Shown piece after piece: positions 42,183-52,462 of a DNA stretch of 64,000 nt. The DNA is taken from positions 1 through 64,000 of the forward strand of contig ML977050.1 in assembly GCA_010015675.1 (NCBI GenBank), read 5' to 3'. Position 1 is the first letter of the stretch, and every line of letters begins with the position of its first letter. A program made the translations under genes and the position numbers. This DNA is from Byssothecium circinans (Eukaryota > Ascomycota > Dothideomycetes > Pleosporales > Massarinaceae). The notes below the pieces were generated by a model that saw only the letters and a program-made list of their open reading frames with translations, searched no databases and was not told the DNA's origin.

Positions 42183-44738
42183 ATGTCGACACCCGCGCGC
42201 TACGATTTCAAGACCCGCCCGCTTGCCCACTCGGAAGCCATTGTGCAGGGCGACAACTACCGATTCACCGTTCTGACCGACGGACTGTTGCGCTTGGAGT
42301 GGGCTGAGGATAACCGCTTCGAAGACCGCGCAAGTACCTTTGCCGTCAACCGCCAACTGGCCGTTCCGGACTTCTATGTCTGGGACCGCGGCGACTTGCT
42401 TGAGATCGTCACCAAGCGCTTCCATGTCGTCTACAACAAGAAGAAGTTCAGCGGAGAGGGCTTTGTTATCCATCTGAAGGGGGCTGTCTCGGCGAAATGG
42501 ACCTATGGGCAGCAGGCTTCGAATCTCGGGGGCACAATAAGGACATTGGATGGCGCGGACGGGAGAAGAGAACTAGGCCCGGGAGTGCTGTCGCGCGAGG
42601 GCTTTTCTGTGTTGGATGATACGAAGAGCACGCTGTTTGAAAGTAATGGTTGGATTGCGCCGAGGCTGGGGGGCGTCCGGAGCGATGAGTACATCTTCCT
42701 CTACGGACATGACTATCGTGAAGCGATGCGCGCATACTATGCCGTGTCTGGGAGCCAGCCTTTACTGCCACGATTTGCCATGGGCAACTGGTGGAGTCGC
42801 TACCATCGGTATGACGAGAAAGAGTACCTCGAGCTGCACGACCACTTCGATCGGGATGATGTTCCGATGAATGTCGCTGTGGTGGACATGGATTGGCATC
42901 TTGTCAGAGCAGGGGAGGATATTCCCTCGGGTGAAGATGGCTGGACTGGCTATACGTGGAACAAGAAATTGTTCCCAGATCCAGATGCATTCTTGAAGAA
43001 ACTCCGTGAGCGCGGCATGAAAGTCACCCTCAACCTGCACCCTGCTGGGGGCATCAGATATTGGGAGGAACAGTATCCGGAAGTCGCTAGGTTCGTTGGT
43101 ATTGATCCAAGCACCAAGAAGACTATTGAGTTCGATTGCACGGACAAGAAGTTCATGGATGCCTACTTTGACATCGTGCATCACCAGCACGAAGCACGAG
43201 GCGTCGACTTTTGGTGGATCGACTGGCAGCAGGGCCAAGGATCCAAGATTCCTGGCGTGGATCCGCTATGGGTATTGAACCACTTCCACTTCCTGGACAT
43301 TGGCCGTGGTACGCAGCGTCCATTGATCTTCTCACGCTTTGGTGGGCCTGGTGCTCAGCGGTACCAGATTGGCTTTTCGGGTGATACGATTATCACTTGG
43401 AACTCTCTGAATTTCCAACCCGAGTTCACTGCCACTGCATCCAACATTGGGTACGGATGGTGGAGCAATGATATTGGAGGTCACACTCACGGCTACAAGG
43501 ACGACGAGCTATATACGAGATGGGTTCAACTAGGCTGCTGGTCGCCCATACTTCGTCTGCATTCCGACAACAACCCGTTCAACACCCGCGAGCCATGGGC
43601 ATTCAACGATGAAGCATGCAAGATCGTGGAGGACACCTTGCGTCTACGACACCGACTCATCCCTTATACCTACACTATGAACGTTCGATCTGCTTTGTAT
43701 GACGAGCCAATCATCACACCAATGTACTGGGATTATGCCGAGCGGGATGAGGCCTACCAGGTCCCGAATCAGTATCGCTTTGGTAGCGAGTTGATCGTGG
43801 CACCTATCACTCAGCCCCGCAACAACACGACACACCTAGGCGCTATTAAAGTGTGGTTCCCGCCCAAACGTTATGTTGACATTTTCACGGGCGTTGTCTA
43901 CGACGGCGACCGTCGATTCCAACTCCACCGGCCACTTAACCAAACACCCGTGCTCGCCCCTGAAGGTGCCATCGTCCCGCTCGACGCAGCATGGCGTCCC
44001 AAGAGCGGCTCACCCAACCCAGAAGGCATCGAGATCCTCCTTGTCGTCGGCGCCGATGGCTCCTTTGACCTTGTCGAAGACGATGGCACAGGCTCCCACG
44101 TCGATGACGGTGGTTTCCAGATGGTAGAGTCCGGTGATGTTGATATGAAGGATGAACAGACTGTCAAGTTCATTCATACACCCATTACTTATAAGCAAGA
44201 CACCGGTGTCATCAAGATTGGACCGACCCATCCAAACGATGACCCTAGTATCCCCAAGACCCGTGAGTGGAAGGTCCGCCTCATCGCCCACACACCCAGC
44301 AGCCCCAGCACCTCTGCCTCCACCGCCAACCCAGAAATCCGCTGCATAACCACTTCCGGCAAGCGCGCAAAGTCCCTCCCCTACACAACTACCACCGTTC
44401 CCAATGGCACACTGATCACACTCTCTGCCGTGCCCACATCACAAACATGCATCATCGAGCTTCCTACCACCTCTGCTTCGGGCCCACAACTCGACATCAC
44501 CGACCCCATTCCGCTCATCACAAACGATCTCTTGCTCCATGCGAACATGTTAATGGATAGGAAGTGGGATATTTTGAATGTGGTGGGTGCTACAGATAAG
44601 AGCGTCTTACAGAAAGTTACCGAGCTACAGGGCATGGGATTGGAGGAGGGGTTGCTTAATGCGATGCTGGAGCTTTTGACTGCAGATGGGAGGTATCAGA
44701 GTTTGGGCGTGGGAATGGGGGAGTGGGGGATGTGCTAG
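42183..44738 (+). CDS. Glycoside hydrolase family 31 (alpha-glucosidase-type), intracellular
   Basis: Intronless, 851 aa. N-terminal beta-sandwich, then a (beta/alpha)8 barrel with GNWWSRYHRYDEKEYLEL and VVDMDWHLV. The nucleophile motif is VDFWWIDWQQG (Asp347) and the acid/base motif is GFSGDT (Asp401). SNDIGGHTHG follows, then C-terminal beta domains (LAPEGAIVPLD). There is no signal peptide, unlike secreted fungal alpha-glucosidases. The WIDWQQG form differs from the WIDMNE of typical fungal alpha-glucosidases and is seen in other GH31 branches, so the substrate (maltose, xyloside, oligosaccharide transfer) is open. The start at 42183 is the first ATG and the family sequence follows closely. 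Confidence 0.88.
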   Translation: MSTPARYDFKTRPLAHSEAIVQGDNYRFTVLTDGLLRLEWAEDNRFEDRASTFAVNRQLAVPDFYVWDRGDLLEIVTKRFHVVYNKKKFSGEGFVIHLKGAVSAKWTYGQQASNLGGTIRTLDGADGRRELGPGVLSREGFSVLDDTKSTLFESNGWIAPRLGGVRSDEYIFLYGHDYREAMRAYYAVSGSQPLLPRFAMGNWWSRYHRYDEKEYLELHDHFDRDDVPMNVAVVDMDWHLVRAGEDIPSGEDGWTGYTWNKKLFPDPDAFLKKLRERGMKVTLNLHPAGGIRYWEEQYPEVARFVGIDPSTKKTIEFDCTDKKFMDAYFDIVHHQHEARGVDFWWIDWQQGQGSKIPGVDPLWVLNHFHFLDIGRGTQRPLIFSRFGGPGAQRYQIGFSGDTIITWNSLNFQPEFTATASNIGYGWWSNDIGGHTHGYKDDELYTRWVQLGCWSPILRLHSDNNPFNTREPWAFNDEACKIVEDTLRLRHRLIPYTYTMNVRSALYDEPIITPMYWDYAERDEAYQVPNQYRFGSELIVAPITQPRNNTTHLGAIKVWFPPKRYVDIFTGVVYDGDRRFQLHRPLNQTPVLAPEGAIVPLDAAWRPKSGSPNPEGIEILLVVGADGSFDLVEDDGTGSHVDDGGFQMVESGDVDMKDEQTVKFIHTPITYKQDTGVIKIGPTHPNDDPSIPKTREWKVRLIAHTPSSPSTSASTANPEIRCITTSGKRAKSLPYTTTTVPNGTLITLSAVPTSQTCIIELPTTSASGPQLDITDPIPLITNDLLLHANMLMDRKWDILNVVGATDKSVLQKVTELQGMGLEEGLLNAMLELLTADGRYQSLGVGMGEWGMC

Positions 44739-45362
44739 AGGAAGGGAGAAGGGATTGGGAGAGGTGGTGAAGAGGAAGAGCAGCAGCATGAACTTGGATA
44801 GGGATTGCATTGCAGGTGCAGGGATGGTCGTTTTGTTGGCCTATTGATTAGATTTTCATTCGTATCGTTCGTGGGCATGGCATGATTATTATTTCGTAAT
44901 GAAGCAATGGAGATATTTATATGAATCTTAAGACTCCCATCACTGCTCTAATTTTCGTGCGCCTCATATGAAACCAGAATAGGTCTGGGAGAGTGGAACC
45001 GAGCCAAATGATTGAGAAGGGAAACGAGCGATCGCCCGCCCAACGCCACACATTCACTGCAATCTTTAGCCCGGGAATGATGTTGATGCCAAGCCGCTTG
45101 CTGTTTTCGGTTTCAACACATGAGCAACCCCTCGTTCTTTACTCACACAACACACTATGATTCGAGAGAATAGGGAAGTTGAACATTTGGTGATGAAACG
45201 AACACATATGCCGACATGAATAATTGTGGTAGAATGGACTGAGAAAGAGCTTGGATTTCCGAGAGCAGATTCTTCCGCCCCCGATCCACCGCCTACCAAT
45301 TAGAGCACAAAGACCATTTCCAACTTCGAAAAATCCTCCTTTTCAACCCCCAAAAGAAAAGC
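44739..45362. other. Intergenic region GH31 to RIT1
   Basis: 624 bp, no gene or clear element; presumably the RIT1 promoter. Confidence 0.45.
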
Positions 45363-47588
45363 ATGGAGAAGAATCCCCTGAAGGAATCCGATCTCCTCTT
45401 CCCCACATCCACGCTCTCCCTCTCCACCACTCTTTCCTCTCTGAAGCGCTCCGCCCTTTCCATCACAAACCGCCTCTCATCAATAACCTCGGACTCGCAG
45501 TTCGTCCAGCGCGTCTCCGATGCATACAACTTACCCCTCATCGCCAACGAGCGCTGCGGAAGCTGGTACATTCCCCCCTCCCTCAAAGCCGAGAGCGCGT
45601 ATTTCAAGAGCACGGATGGCCACATGGGAGAATGGGGATTCAGTCTGCGTCGAGTGAATCTACAAGTCCTAAAAGTAGTTGGAGAAAGGGGCGGAGCGGT
45701 GATAGTGGATAGTACACGGCGGGGAAAGAGTATGCCCGACGCGCTGTCGAAAACGATTCCGATATGGTGTTGCGTGATGAATCGTGCGCTTTTCCCCGAG
45801 TTGTTGGGAGAGGCGCATGAGTTGTATACGCCACCGCAGGCTGTTTCGCAATCTGAACATGCGCAGATTGAGGGCAGGATTGCGGGCTTCGTGGATCGGT
45901 TTTTGGAGGTTTGCAGGCCGGATGTTGAGGGGTTGAGGGGATGGGTTGGGAAACCGCTGAGGCCGATATGGGTTACGCAGATGTCTAGTTTACCGACTGA
46001 GAAGCCAGTGTTTGCGGATTTTCACCCTGTGGTTTTGTGTACGGCGTCGAGACGTGTCCGTGGTGCCGAGGGATCGGAAGGTGGGTATGTGCAAGGCGCG
46101 GCGGACGACCATGAGGCGTGGGCAAGGGGTTTGACGCCGAGCATCTTCTGGGGGAATAAGGAGAGGTTGTTGGGTACGAATGAAGAAGAATTACCGGATG
46201 TTATTGCGGAATTGGTCGGGGAAGAGGGGGAGAAGGGGGCGGATGCGGTACCGATATTGATCCAACCGACGAAGAGTTTGTATGTTTCGACAATGCGGAA
46301 TGTGGATTTGGACGGGTTTGATGTGGTTATAAGTTGCGGGCCTGAACCACTCACGACGTCTGATGCTGAAGCTGTAAAAGGGAAAAAGTACCTCCATCTT
46401 CGATGTCAGAACGGCAAACTGGGCTCTCGAGACCTGAGGGCGCAACTCGCGTATCTTGACCCTTTCGTCTCTTCTCTCCCTTCGACACAAGCACAACATC
46501 TTGGGAAGGTTCTTGTTTGCTGTCCCACTGGCAAAGACCTCTCGGTCGGCGTAGCACTCGCTATATTATGCCAATACACGGACGACGAAGGCGTCGTTTG
46601 GAAGGAGAAGAGGGACAGAAAATTCAACAAGACGTTCATCAAGCAACGGTTAGCATGGCTTACGACTACGGATCCGAGTCTGAATCCGCCGAGGGGCACG
46701 TTACAGAGTGTTAATGCGGTATTGATGCCCAACACATCCGTACCATCCACGGACGAAGAATCGATCCATATCCCTGGCGAGCAGTTAAGACTCAAGTTAT
46801 TAAGCCCCAACGGCACGCAAATCGCAGACACATCTTCCATGGCCACACAAGCGCCCAGCACCACTAAACCAGAAGCAAAGAAAGAATCAGAGGCTTCTTG
46901 TACAACGCCGCTGCCGTCGCCGCCGTCCAATCCCACAAACCAGGCCGCAAAGCTGTTTTCTTCCCTTGAAAACGCCAGTAAGCCATGGACATTCACCCGC
47001 ACCCTAACATCGGAACTCCCCACGCACCCTTCAGGCACGGTGACAGGGACAGCTACATTCACGCCCTTCTCTTCTACATCCTCTCCAGATACACCACTGA
47101 CCACACTCCTATACTCCGAGGAAGGCGACTTCGTCACCTCGACAGGACTTCGTTTCACGGTGAGGAGAAAATACATTTACCAGCTGAAGCAAAAGAGCGC
47201 GGACAGCGACAACAACAAAAACGAAAGAGAACGAAAAGGAGAGGAAGAATCACACATAGCCGTGTACTTCCATGACGACAACCAAGACTCAGATAAAGCG
47301 AAGGGAAACTTTGGCGGTTTATTCGTTGAGATGGGCAAACTCGAGTTTTCGGCATCGGAAGACGATGAATGTGTGCTGGAAGCTAAGAATCGGGAGCGGC
47401 ATCTTTGTGCTGAGGATTTGTACAGTGCGAGTTGGCGGTTTGGTGGTGGGATGTTTGCTCAAGGTAATGGTGATGGGAAGGAGGAGGGCAACAGAGAGGC
47501 GAAGGAGGATAAGTGGTGGGAGGTTAGGTATGATGTCAAAGGACCGAAGAAAGACTATGTTAGTGAGACGAGGTATACCAGAGTGTAG
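45363..47588 (+). CDS. RIT1: tRNA A64-2'-O-ribosylphosphate transferase Rit1 with extra C-terminal domain
   Basis: Intronless, 741 aa. The N-domain shows NERCGSWYIPP, YFKSTDGHMGEWGFSLRR, IVDSTRRGKSMPDALSKTIP and WCCVMNRALFPE, all Rit1 signatures. A DUSP-like C-domain follows, with VLVCCPTGKDLSVGVALAIL near residue 390. Rit1 marks initiator tRNA-Met with a 2'-O-ribosyl phosphate so that it is not used in elongation. Yeast Rit1 ends about here. This protein continues with a Thr/Ser/Pro linker and a second domain (about 530-741: KPWTFTRTL, LLYSEEGDF, VRRKYIYQL, RERHLCAEDLYSASW, DVKGPKKDYVSETRYTR) that resembles DUF6314. The ORF has no stop or splice signal between the parts. Confidence 0.88.
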   Translation: MEKNPLKESDLLFPTSTLSLSTTLSSLKRSALSITNRLSSITSDSQFVQRVSDAYNLPLIANERCGSWYIPPSLKAESAYFKSTDGHMGEWGFSLRRVNLQVLKVVGERGGAVIVDSTRRGKSMPDALSKTIPIWCCVMNRALFPELLGEAHELYTPPQAVSQSEHAQIEGRIAGFVDRFLEVCRPDVEGLRGWVGKPLRPIWVTQMSSLPTEKPVFADFHPVVLCTASRRVRGAEGSEGGYVQGAADDHEAWARGLTPSIFWGNKERLLGTNEEELPDVIAELVGEEGEKGADAVPILIQPTKSLYVSTMRNVDLDGFDVVISCGPEPLTTSDAEAVKGKKYLHLRCQNGKLGSRDLRAQLAYLDPFVSSLPSTQAQHLGKVLVCCPTGKDLSVGVALAILCQYTDDEGVVWKEKRDRKFNKTFIKQRLAWLTTTDPSLNPPRGTLQSVNAVLMPNTSVPSTDEESIHIPGEQLRLKLLSPNGTQIADTSSMATQAPSTTKPEAKKESEASCTTPLPSPPSNPTNQAAKLFSSLENASKPWTFTRTLTSELPTHPSGTVTGTATFTPFSSTSSPDTPLTTLLYSEEGDFVTSTGLRFTVRRKYIYQLKQKSADSDNNKNERERKGEEESHIAVYFHDDNQDSDKAKGNFGGLFVEMGKLEFSASEDDECVLEAKNRERHLCAEDLYSASWRFGGGMFAQGNGDGKEEGNREAKEDKWWEVRYDVKGPKKDYVSETRYTRV

Positions 47589-47790
47589 AGAGTGTCTGAA
47601 CTGGTGGGCTTTGGTGGGAGGCGAAGACGGATGCGCGTTTCCTACGCATGTTACCCGAAGCATCCTGAAAGGGCTAAGAACATGAAGCTATCCAAGTTCC
47701 GGCGTTTTCTGCAGATGCATAACGAGAAGCCAAAGTCCAGAACCCTCCACAAGGGCCAGCCCTAAGAGCAAAGCAATCCAACCAATATCC

Positions 47791-48844
47791 TCAATCAGCA
47801 ATCTGCAGAAACACAACCAACACAGCAGAGTACCTGAAAGAAACGTAAGCTCATAGAAACCTCCAGTCCCGCCATCGAATAAAATACTCACGCCGCCGCA
47901 GCCGCCAAACTCTCAAACGGCCTCGCCACCGTCGTAAAAGCCACCAGTCCCAAAAACAGCACCACAAACCCCGTGATAACCCCCAACCGCTTCATCGTCC
48001 CATGCGTAACCGCCAGCACCCAAAGCGGCACGATCAGCATCACCATTCCCAGAAAGGTAACCGTAGCAGCGACGAAGGCGTCGACGCGCGAGTCGGAGGT
48101 GTAATGCAGAAGATCGGGTTGCGGGAAATGGCCGTGGAGAGATGTTGGCGTGGGTTTTCTCCAGAGGCCGAAGAGTCTGAAGCGCGTGGAGCGCTCGAGG
48201 AGACTCCGGATAGGCGTGTAGGAACTGGGGACGAGTTGGATGAGGTCGGTGGGGTGCGTGATGTAGGCGCGTTCTTCGTCGTGGATGGCGTTTTGGGTGT
48301 GGGAGAACCAGTTTGAGACGCTGCGGATGTGGTTGGGTGGGACGGCGGGTTTGGCGCAGAGTTGGGAGTGTTGGAGTAGGAGTTCATCTTTGCGTGATAG
48401 GTCAGTGAGAGAAGTCGGGGTGGAGGTTGTGGAAATGGTTATGGACGCACTGTATTGCCGCATTTTGATGTTGATGACGGAGAGGAGCTGTGTTCGGTGG
48501 GGGAGTGCGTCTTCGCGGAACGACCCGTTGTGGATATCGTCTGCTTCTTTGCGGGAATGGTGTTGTTCCAGAGCGTTCAGTGTTGTTTCTAATTGCACTA
48601 TCTCGTCTTGTAAGTACAGCAGCAGCCTCGCGTTAAGAGCACCGAATTTTCGAAAGAGAAGGAAGTCATTGTCAGAGGCGAGGAAATTGGAAAAGCCGCG
48701 GTAGCCGATGGTTTTCCATGGCTTCGCCTTTTCGGCTGTGGGTGCATTGGACGAGGTTGGCAGGGTTTGGGGAGTATTCATGATTGTGGGCGAGCTGGGG
48801 AGTGCGTCTAGGCGGGTGGAAGTTGGGCTCAGCCTGGTCTGCAT
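47791..48844 (-). CDS. DUF6594-family membrane protein
   Basis: Two exons: 48844-47892 and 47833-47791 (58-nt intron, GTGAGT...TTTCAG); 331 aa. The conserved block is TIGYRGFSNFLASDNDFLLF, then KFGALNARLLLYLQDEIVQL, typical of fungal DUF6594 proteins. The C-terminus has three hydrophobic helices: FVAATVTFLGMVMLIVPLWV, GVITGFVVLFLGLVAFTTVA and AAYSAVLVVFLQIAD; the last is completed only by splicing into exon 2. Function unknown in the family; a large expansion in filamentous ascomycetes is known. The start could also be at 48781 (MNTPQTLPTS). It converges on RIT1 with a 202-bp gap. Confidence 0.82.
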
Positions 48845-48922
48845 CGAAATGCTGCAGCGTCGTGATTCGCGAGCCTCGTGACCTTGGCTGCATGCGCTGG
48901 CAGTGGCTATGCGATACTTGTG

Positions 48923-48929
48923 TATATAA
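48923..48929 (+). promoter_or_regulatory. TATA box of the eight-Cys gene at 49039
   Basis: TATATAA, about 110 bp upstream of the ATG, inside the 194-bp gap between the divergent DUF6594 gene and this gene. Confidence 0.55.
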
Positions 48930-49038
48930 GTCCCATCCTCAGCTGAGAGCATATCGTGCTGTTACCCCTATCCCTTCACTGTCAAGTCTGTCAGTCGTTT
49001 GCATCTCTCATGTCCTTTCGTTGGTGAAAACACGCACG

Positions 49039-49614
49039 ATGGACTACATTTCAACCGAAAATGATCATTACTCGGTTTCCAACAACAGATCGACTACGAA
49101 CAGATCGGCTATCAATGACAACCGCACAACAAGCTCCAGGAATTCAAGACACAACCACAAAGACCATTCGTATAGTAATACGCTTGGCTACTCTGGCCGG
49201 GCATCTTCGGGACGGCACAACGGCTCGATTGTCGAACACAATTATGCGACCAGTTCGAGAAACGTCTCAAGAAATGGCAACGTCGATTCATATGGCTACA
49301 CGCCAGATCACTCAACTCAAACCCTTCAAGGATACTACAATCCCGTAAATGGGGAGCTTTGCTCTTTCGTGGAAGATGGAACTGGCCAACCTTCCGGAGC
49401 TGAAGATCCACCAAGCCGAGGGACTCCAAGAAAGCTATGCGAAAAGTGTCGTCAGAGTGGGCTGCAGTCATGTTTGCGGGGGCTAGTGTATCCGATGTGT
49501 GATAACGCGGTAGTGTGTAGTACTTGTTCAGCAGGAGGAAAGCTAGTCTGTGACGGTGCGGGCGGATGTCTCCGGACTCATCAGCAGACTCGTCGCACTC
49601 AGGCGCAAGTGTGA
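49039..49614 (+). CDS. Unknown protein with eight-cysteine C-terminal module (copy 1)
   Basis: Single exon, 191 aa, from the ATG at 49039 (MDYISTENDHYSVSNN). The first 130 residues are low complexity, rich in Ser, Asn, Arg, His and Tyr. Residues about 137-183 form a compact Cys module: C-x2-C-x7-C-x8-C-x5-C-x2-C-x7-C-x5-C, with KCRQSGLQSCLRGLVYPMC and LVCDGAGGC as landmarks. The same spacing and many identical residues recur in the gene at 50295-50918, so the two are tandem paralogues. The pattern suggests two or more bound zinc ions (inference). No signal peptide or membrane segment. I do not recognise the module. Confidence 0.75.
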   Translation: MDYISTENDHYSVSNNRSTTNRSAINDNRTTSSRNSRHNHKDHSYSNTLGYSGRASSGRHNGSIVEHNYATSSRNVSRNGNVDSYGYTPDHSTQTLQGYYNPVNGELCSFVEDGTGQPSGAEDPPSRGTPRKLCEKCRQSGLQSCLRGLVYPMCDNAVVCSTCSAGGKLVCDGAGGCLRTHQQTRRTQAQV

Positions 49615-50294
49615 AGAAATGGACGGCAGCATTGAGCAGCGGAATGAGAGGGTTGGGAGATGGATCTAACTGTGCTGGTGTGTGAGCTTGACGGAATAAA
49701 CTTAAGTGCTGAATGCTTTTATGAATGTAACAGTGACAAGTACTACACGCTGGAATGAAGAAATAGACTGCGATGGGAGGGTCGTACTGATAATCTGGCT
49801 CCAGCCAGGTCTGCGTTGAACTGAACATGTTCGAGTCCTGGATATAAGGTGTCTGAAGAATAATGCGTTCCGTCTCCTGGCATAGAATTGTCGACTATCC
49901 CAGGAAACACCTTGGAGTTCAATAGTGAGCGGAGAGGCCGGAGAGAGATCTCATCAAGCTCGGATCCTTCCATAGGCAACTGAGTAGTACACATTGCTTG
50001 CAGCACCTAGATGACGTACCAGTTTCAAATCTTCCATGGAGAAGTGGCTTCCATCTGGCGTGCTCGAAGGACGTGCCGTATCTATCGACATATTGCCTGC
50101 TCCTAGAGCCTCGACTGACCGGGTTCCAAAGTTGTGTCGTATGTGAAGATGGTATGATCGACGCTTTGCATACGAAAACTCAGCCTTAGTGGCAGTGCGG
50201 CAGTGCCTCCTCAACACAGCATTTATTACACCCACTTCCTCAGCTAAACTCCGCTTCTCAACCCTCAACCTCAATATCTCTTTCGACTCACAAC
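49615..50294. other. Intergenic region between the two eight-Cys genes
   Basis: 680 bp, no third copy of the module in any frame that I can see. Minus-strand frames here are short and unrelated. Confidence 0.5.
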
Positions 50295-50918
50295 ATGTCT
50301 TTTATTCGAGACGGTCCAGTCCCTCACGAATCTGAGGCGACTCACCCCATAACTTTCAAAGACTGGCACCACGGAACCTCGTATACCTCTACAGCTGATC
50401 GACCCCGACCCCGACCACTAGTTTCGAATTCCTGGCACACCGTGCTTGTCGACGGACCAAGACAGCACATGCATGTTCCTGAATGTGCTCCAGTCTTTCG
50501 CGCACTGGACCCGATCTGTTCTATGCCGGAGTATGAGTATGAACAGGAGGACCGAGCATGCTCTCCCTCGCTCAACGTGGAACCGTCTTTCGCTTCCTGG
50601 GCAAATGTTGAATACGGCGGGGAAGTGAGAGCAGCACCGAACCGTCTCTCGGCAGCCGCACCACCACCATTCCGGAATTACGCAAAGCTCTCATCGAGCT
50701 CAAACTCGTGGGTGCACAGTCTTCCAGATCGAGCTCTATGCCCGGATGACGAAATGGCACCATGCTTTCGTTGCAAACAGAGTGGTCTGCAGTCGTGTCT
50801 GAAGGGCTTGCCATATCCATTGTGCTATCGAGGGGTGATTTGTAGTGCCTGTCTAGAAAGGGGACGCTTGGTTTGTGATCATGGGAAGAACTGCTTCAGG
50901 GAGAACGAGGAACGATAA
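50295..50918 (+). CDS. Unknown protein with eight-cysteine C-terminal module (copy 2)
   Basis: Single exon, 207 aa. The N-terminal 150 residues (MSFIRDGPVPHESEATHP, later HVPECAPVFRALDPICSMPE) bear no resemblance to copy 1. The C-terminal module reads CFRCKQSGLQSCLKGLPYP, then LCYRGVICSACLERGRLVCD and HGKNC, with exactly the same Cys spacing as copy 1: 2, 7, 8, 5, 2, 7, 5. QSGLQSCLxGLxYPxC and LVCD are shared word for word. So the C-terminal module is under constraint while the N-terminus is free to change. It is intact, without stops or frameshifts. Function unknown. Confidence 0.78.
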   Translation: MSFIRDGPVPHESEATHPITFKDWHHGTSYTSTADRPRPRPLVSNSWHTVLVDGPRQHMHVPECAPVFRALDPICSMPEYEYEQEDRACSPSLNVEPSFASWANVEYGGEVRAAPNRLSAAAPPPFRNYAKLSSSSNSWVHSLPDRALCPDDEMAPCFRCKQSGLQSCLKGLPYPLCYRGVICSACLERGRLVCDHGKNCFRENEER

Positions 50919-51642
50919 TCCGTTGGTATCAATCGTCCGACCAATTGAGATCGATGGGAATGAAAGATAGTGGATGCCAGTTCGGAGTTTGGAGTTACGT
51001 GTGGCATTTTTGGACCAAAGAAACTGATTGATTTTGTGCTCAATCATACTTACAAATCAAATGATGCATTGGAGTTCTCGTTAAGGGGGTGTGCGGGCAA
51101 ATGTTTTTTGCAGCTGAACAAACGTAGAGGGAATCCCTCAAAAGCGATACGCAGCAGGACCACTTGCTAAAAGAACATACTACTCCAGCTTCAATTTAAA
51201 CGTATTCCTTCAATTAGCAAACCGTGCGTTAATGATAATGTTGAAGTTTATGAGGAGAAGTCACCGCAACTGCCTTCGGAAGAAGTTCAAGACAGATGCC
51301 AAGCAATGACATCTCTTCTGTCAAACTCACCCGCAGTATTTGCACACACTTCAATGCACGAATCCCACCACACACACCAACATCCAATTCAACAGCTTTC
51401 CCTCCTCCGAAACCCCACCGTGAAATCCCCTCCAACCTCACCGTGCGATAAGCGACCTCACATCGCCTCTACCTCTCCCTCACCACCATCTTCGCACCCC
51501 CGAACGCGCCGCCCCGAGCTCCAAAATTTCCCCACCACCCGTACCCAACCCCCGACCTACCGCCAATTCCAACCCATACTACAAGACAGACCGCGCATAC
51601 AACACCGTACCCACACGACACGCTCTCTCCAACCCGGCCGCC
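50919..51642. other. Intergenic region before TRS33
   Basis: 724 bp, no supported gene. The right half is C-rich and polypyrimidine, as expected for a fungal leader. An overlapping frame at 51306-51863 is a shadow. Confidence 0.45.
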
Positions 51643-52462
51643 ATGGCAACCCCCACACCCGCCACAGGCGACACCGCATTCCCCGACCCAACAGCAACCT
51701 ACGTCTCGACGTCCTCGCTCGATTTCCTCCTCATAGAACTCGTCCCCATGGCCTATCGCATATCGTCCGACCTCGCCGCGCGAGAAGAAGAATGGCTGCA
51801 CCCTGCATCTTCAAACCCCAACCCGAACCCCAACACCGGCGAAGCCGACAACGACGCAAGTAGCACCGTCGGCGCCAGCGGAGCAGCTGCAGCAGCAGGG
51901 ACTGCGACGGTAATAGACGAGGAAGAAGCCCGTGAAGCCGTGTTCCACAGGTTAGAAAGTCTGGGGTATAGGGTGGGCTTGGGCATTGTAGAACGGTAAC
52001 GCGCTCCCTCCCTCCCTTCTCTTCCCCCCACTCTAACCAGTGTTTGAATTCGACAGCGTCTCCCGCACAACTCCCCGTCCCTCCGACCCGCTCTCGACGA
52101 TAAAGTTCCTCTGCAAAGACCTCTGGACACTGCTCTTTAGGAAACAGATCGACAATCTCAAGACAAATCACCGCGGCATCTACGTTCTGACCGACAACAC
52201 CTTTAAACCGTTGACGCGCATGAGCTTCGATACACGGAAACATTACGATCCGGCCGTCGCTGCGGCGGCTGCGGCAAGTGGTGATCCCGCTTTGGGGAGA
52301 GATGCGAATAGTATAGCGAGAGCGCAGCCGTTCTTGTATTTCCCGGCGGGGCTGGTGAGGGGATGTTTGGCAGGGTTGGGGGTCACGGCTACCGTGACGG
52401 CGGAGTCGAGTGGGTTGCCTGCGGCGACGTTCCAGATACGGACTGTGGGTGCGAAGGCCTGA
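51643..52462 (+). CDS. TRS33: TRAPP complex subunit Trs33/TRAPPC6
   Basis: Two exons: 51643-51995 and 52057-52462 (61-nt intron); 252 aa. LDFLLIELVPMAYRISSDL and FHRLESLGYRVGLGIVERVS precede FLCKDLWTLLFRKQIDNLKT and NHRGIYVLTDN, the Bet3-like fold signature of Trs33. FYPAGLVRG-like sequence (LYFPAGLVRGCLAGLG) completes the fold. TRAPP is the Rab GEF and tether of ER-Golgi traffic. The acceptor is the second AG after the branch site (GACAG at 52056); the nearer CAG would bring a stop. Ala/Asn-Pro-rich inserts sit in two loops, making this protein longer than the yeast and human versions' core. Confidence 0.88.
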
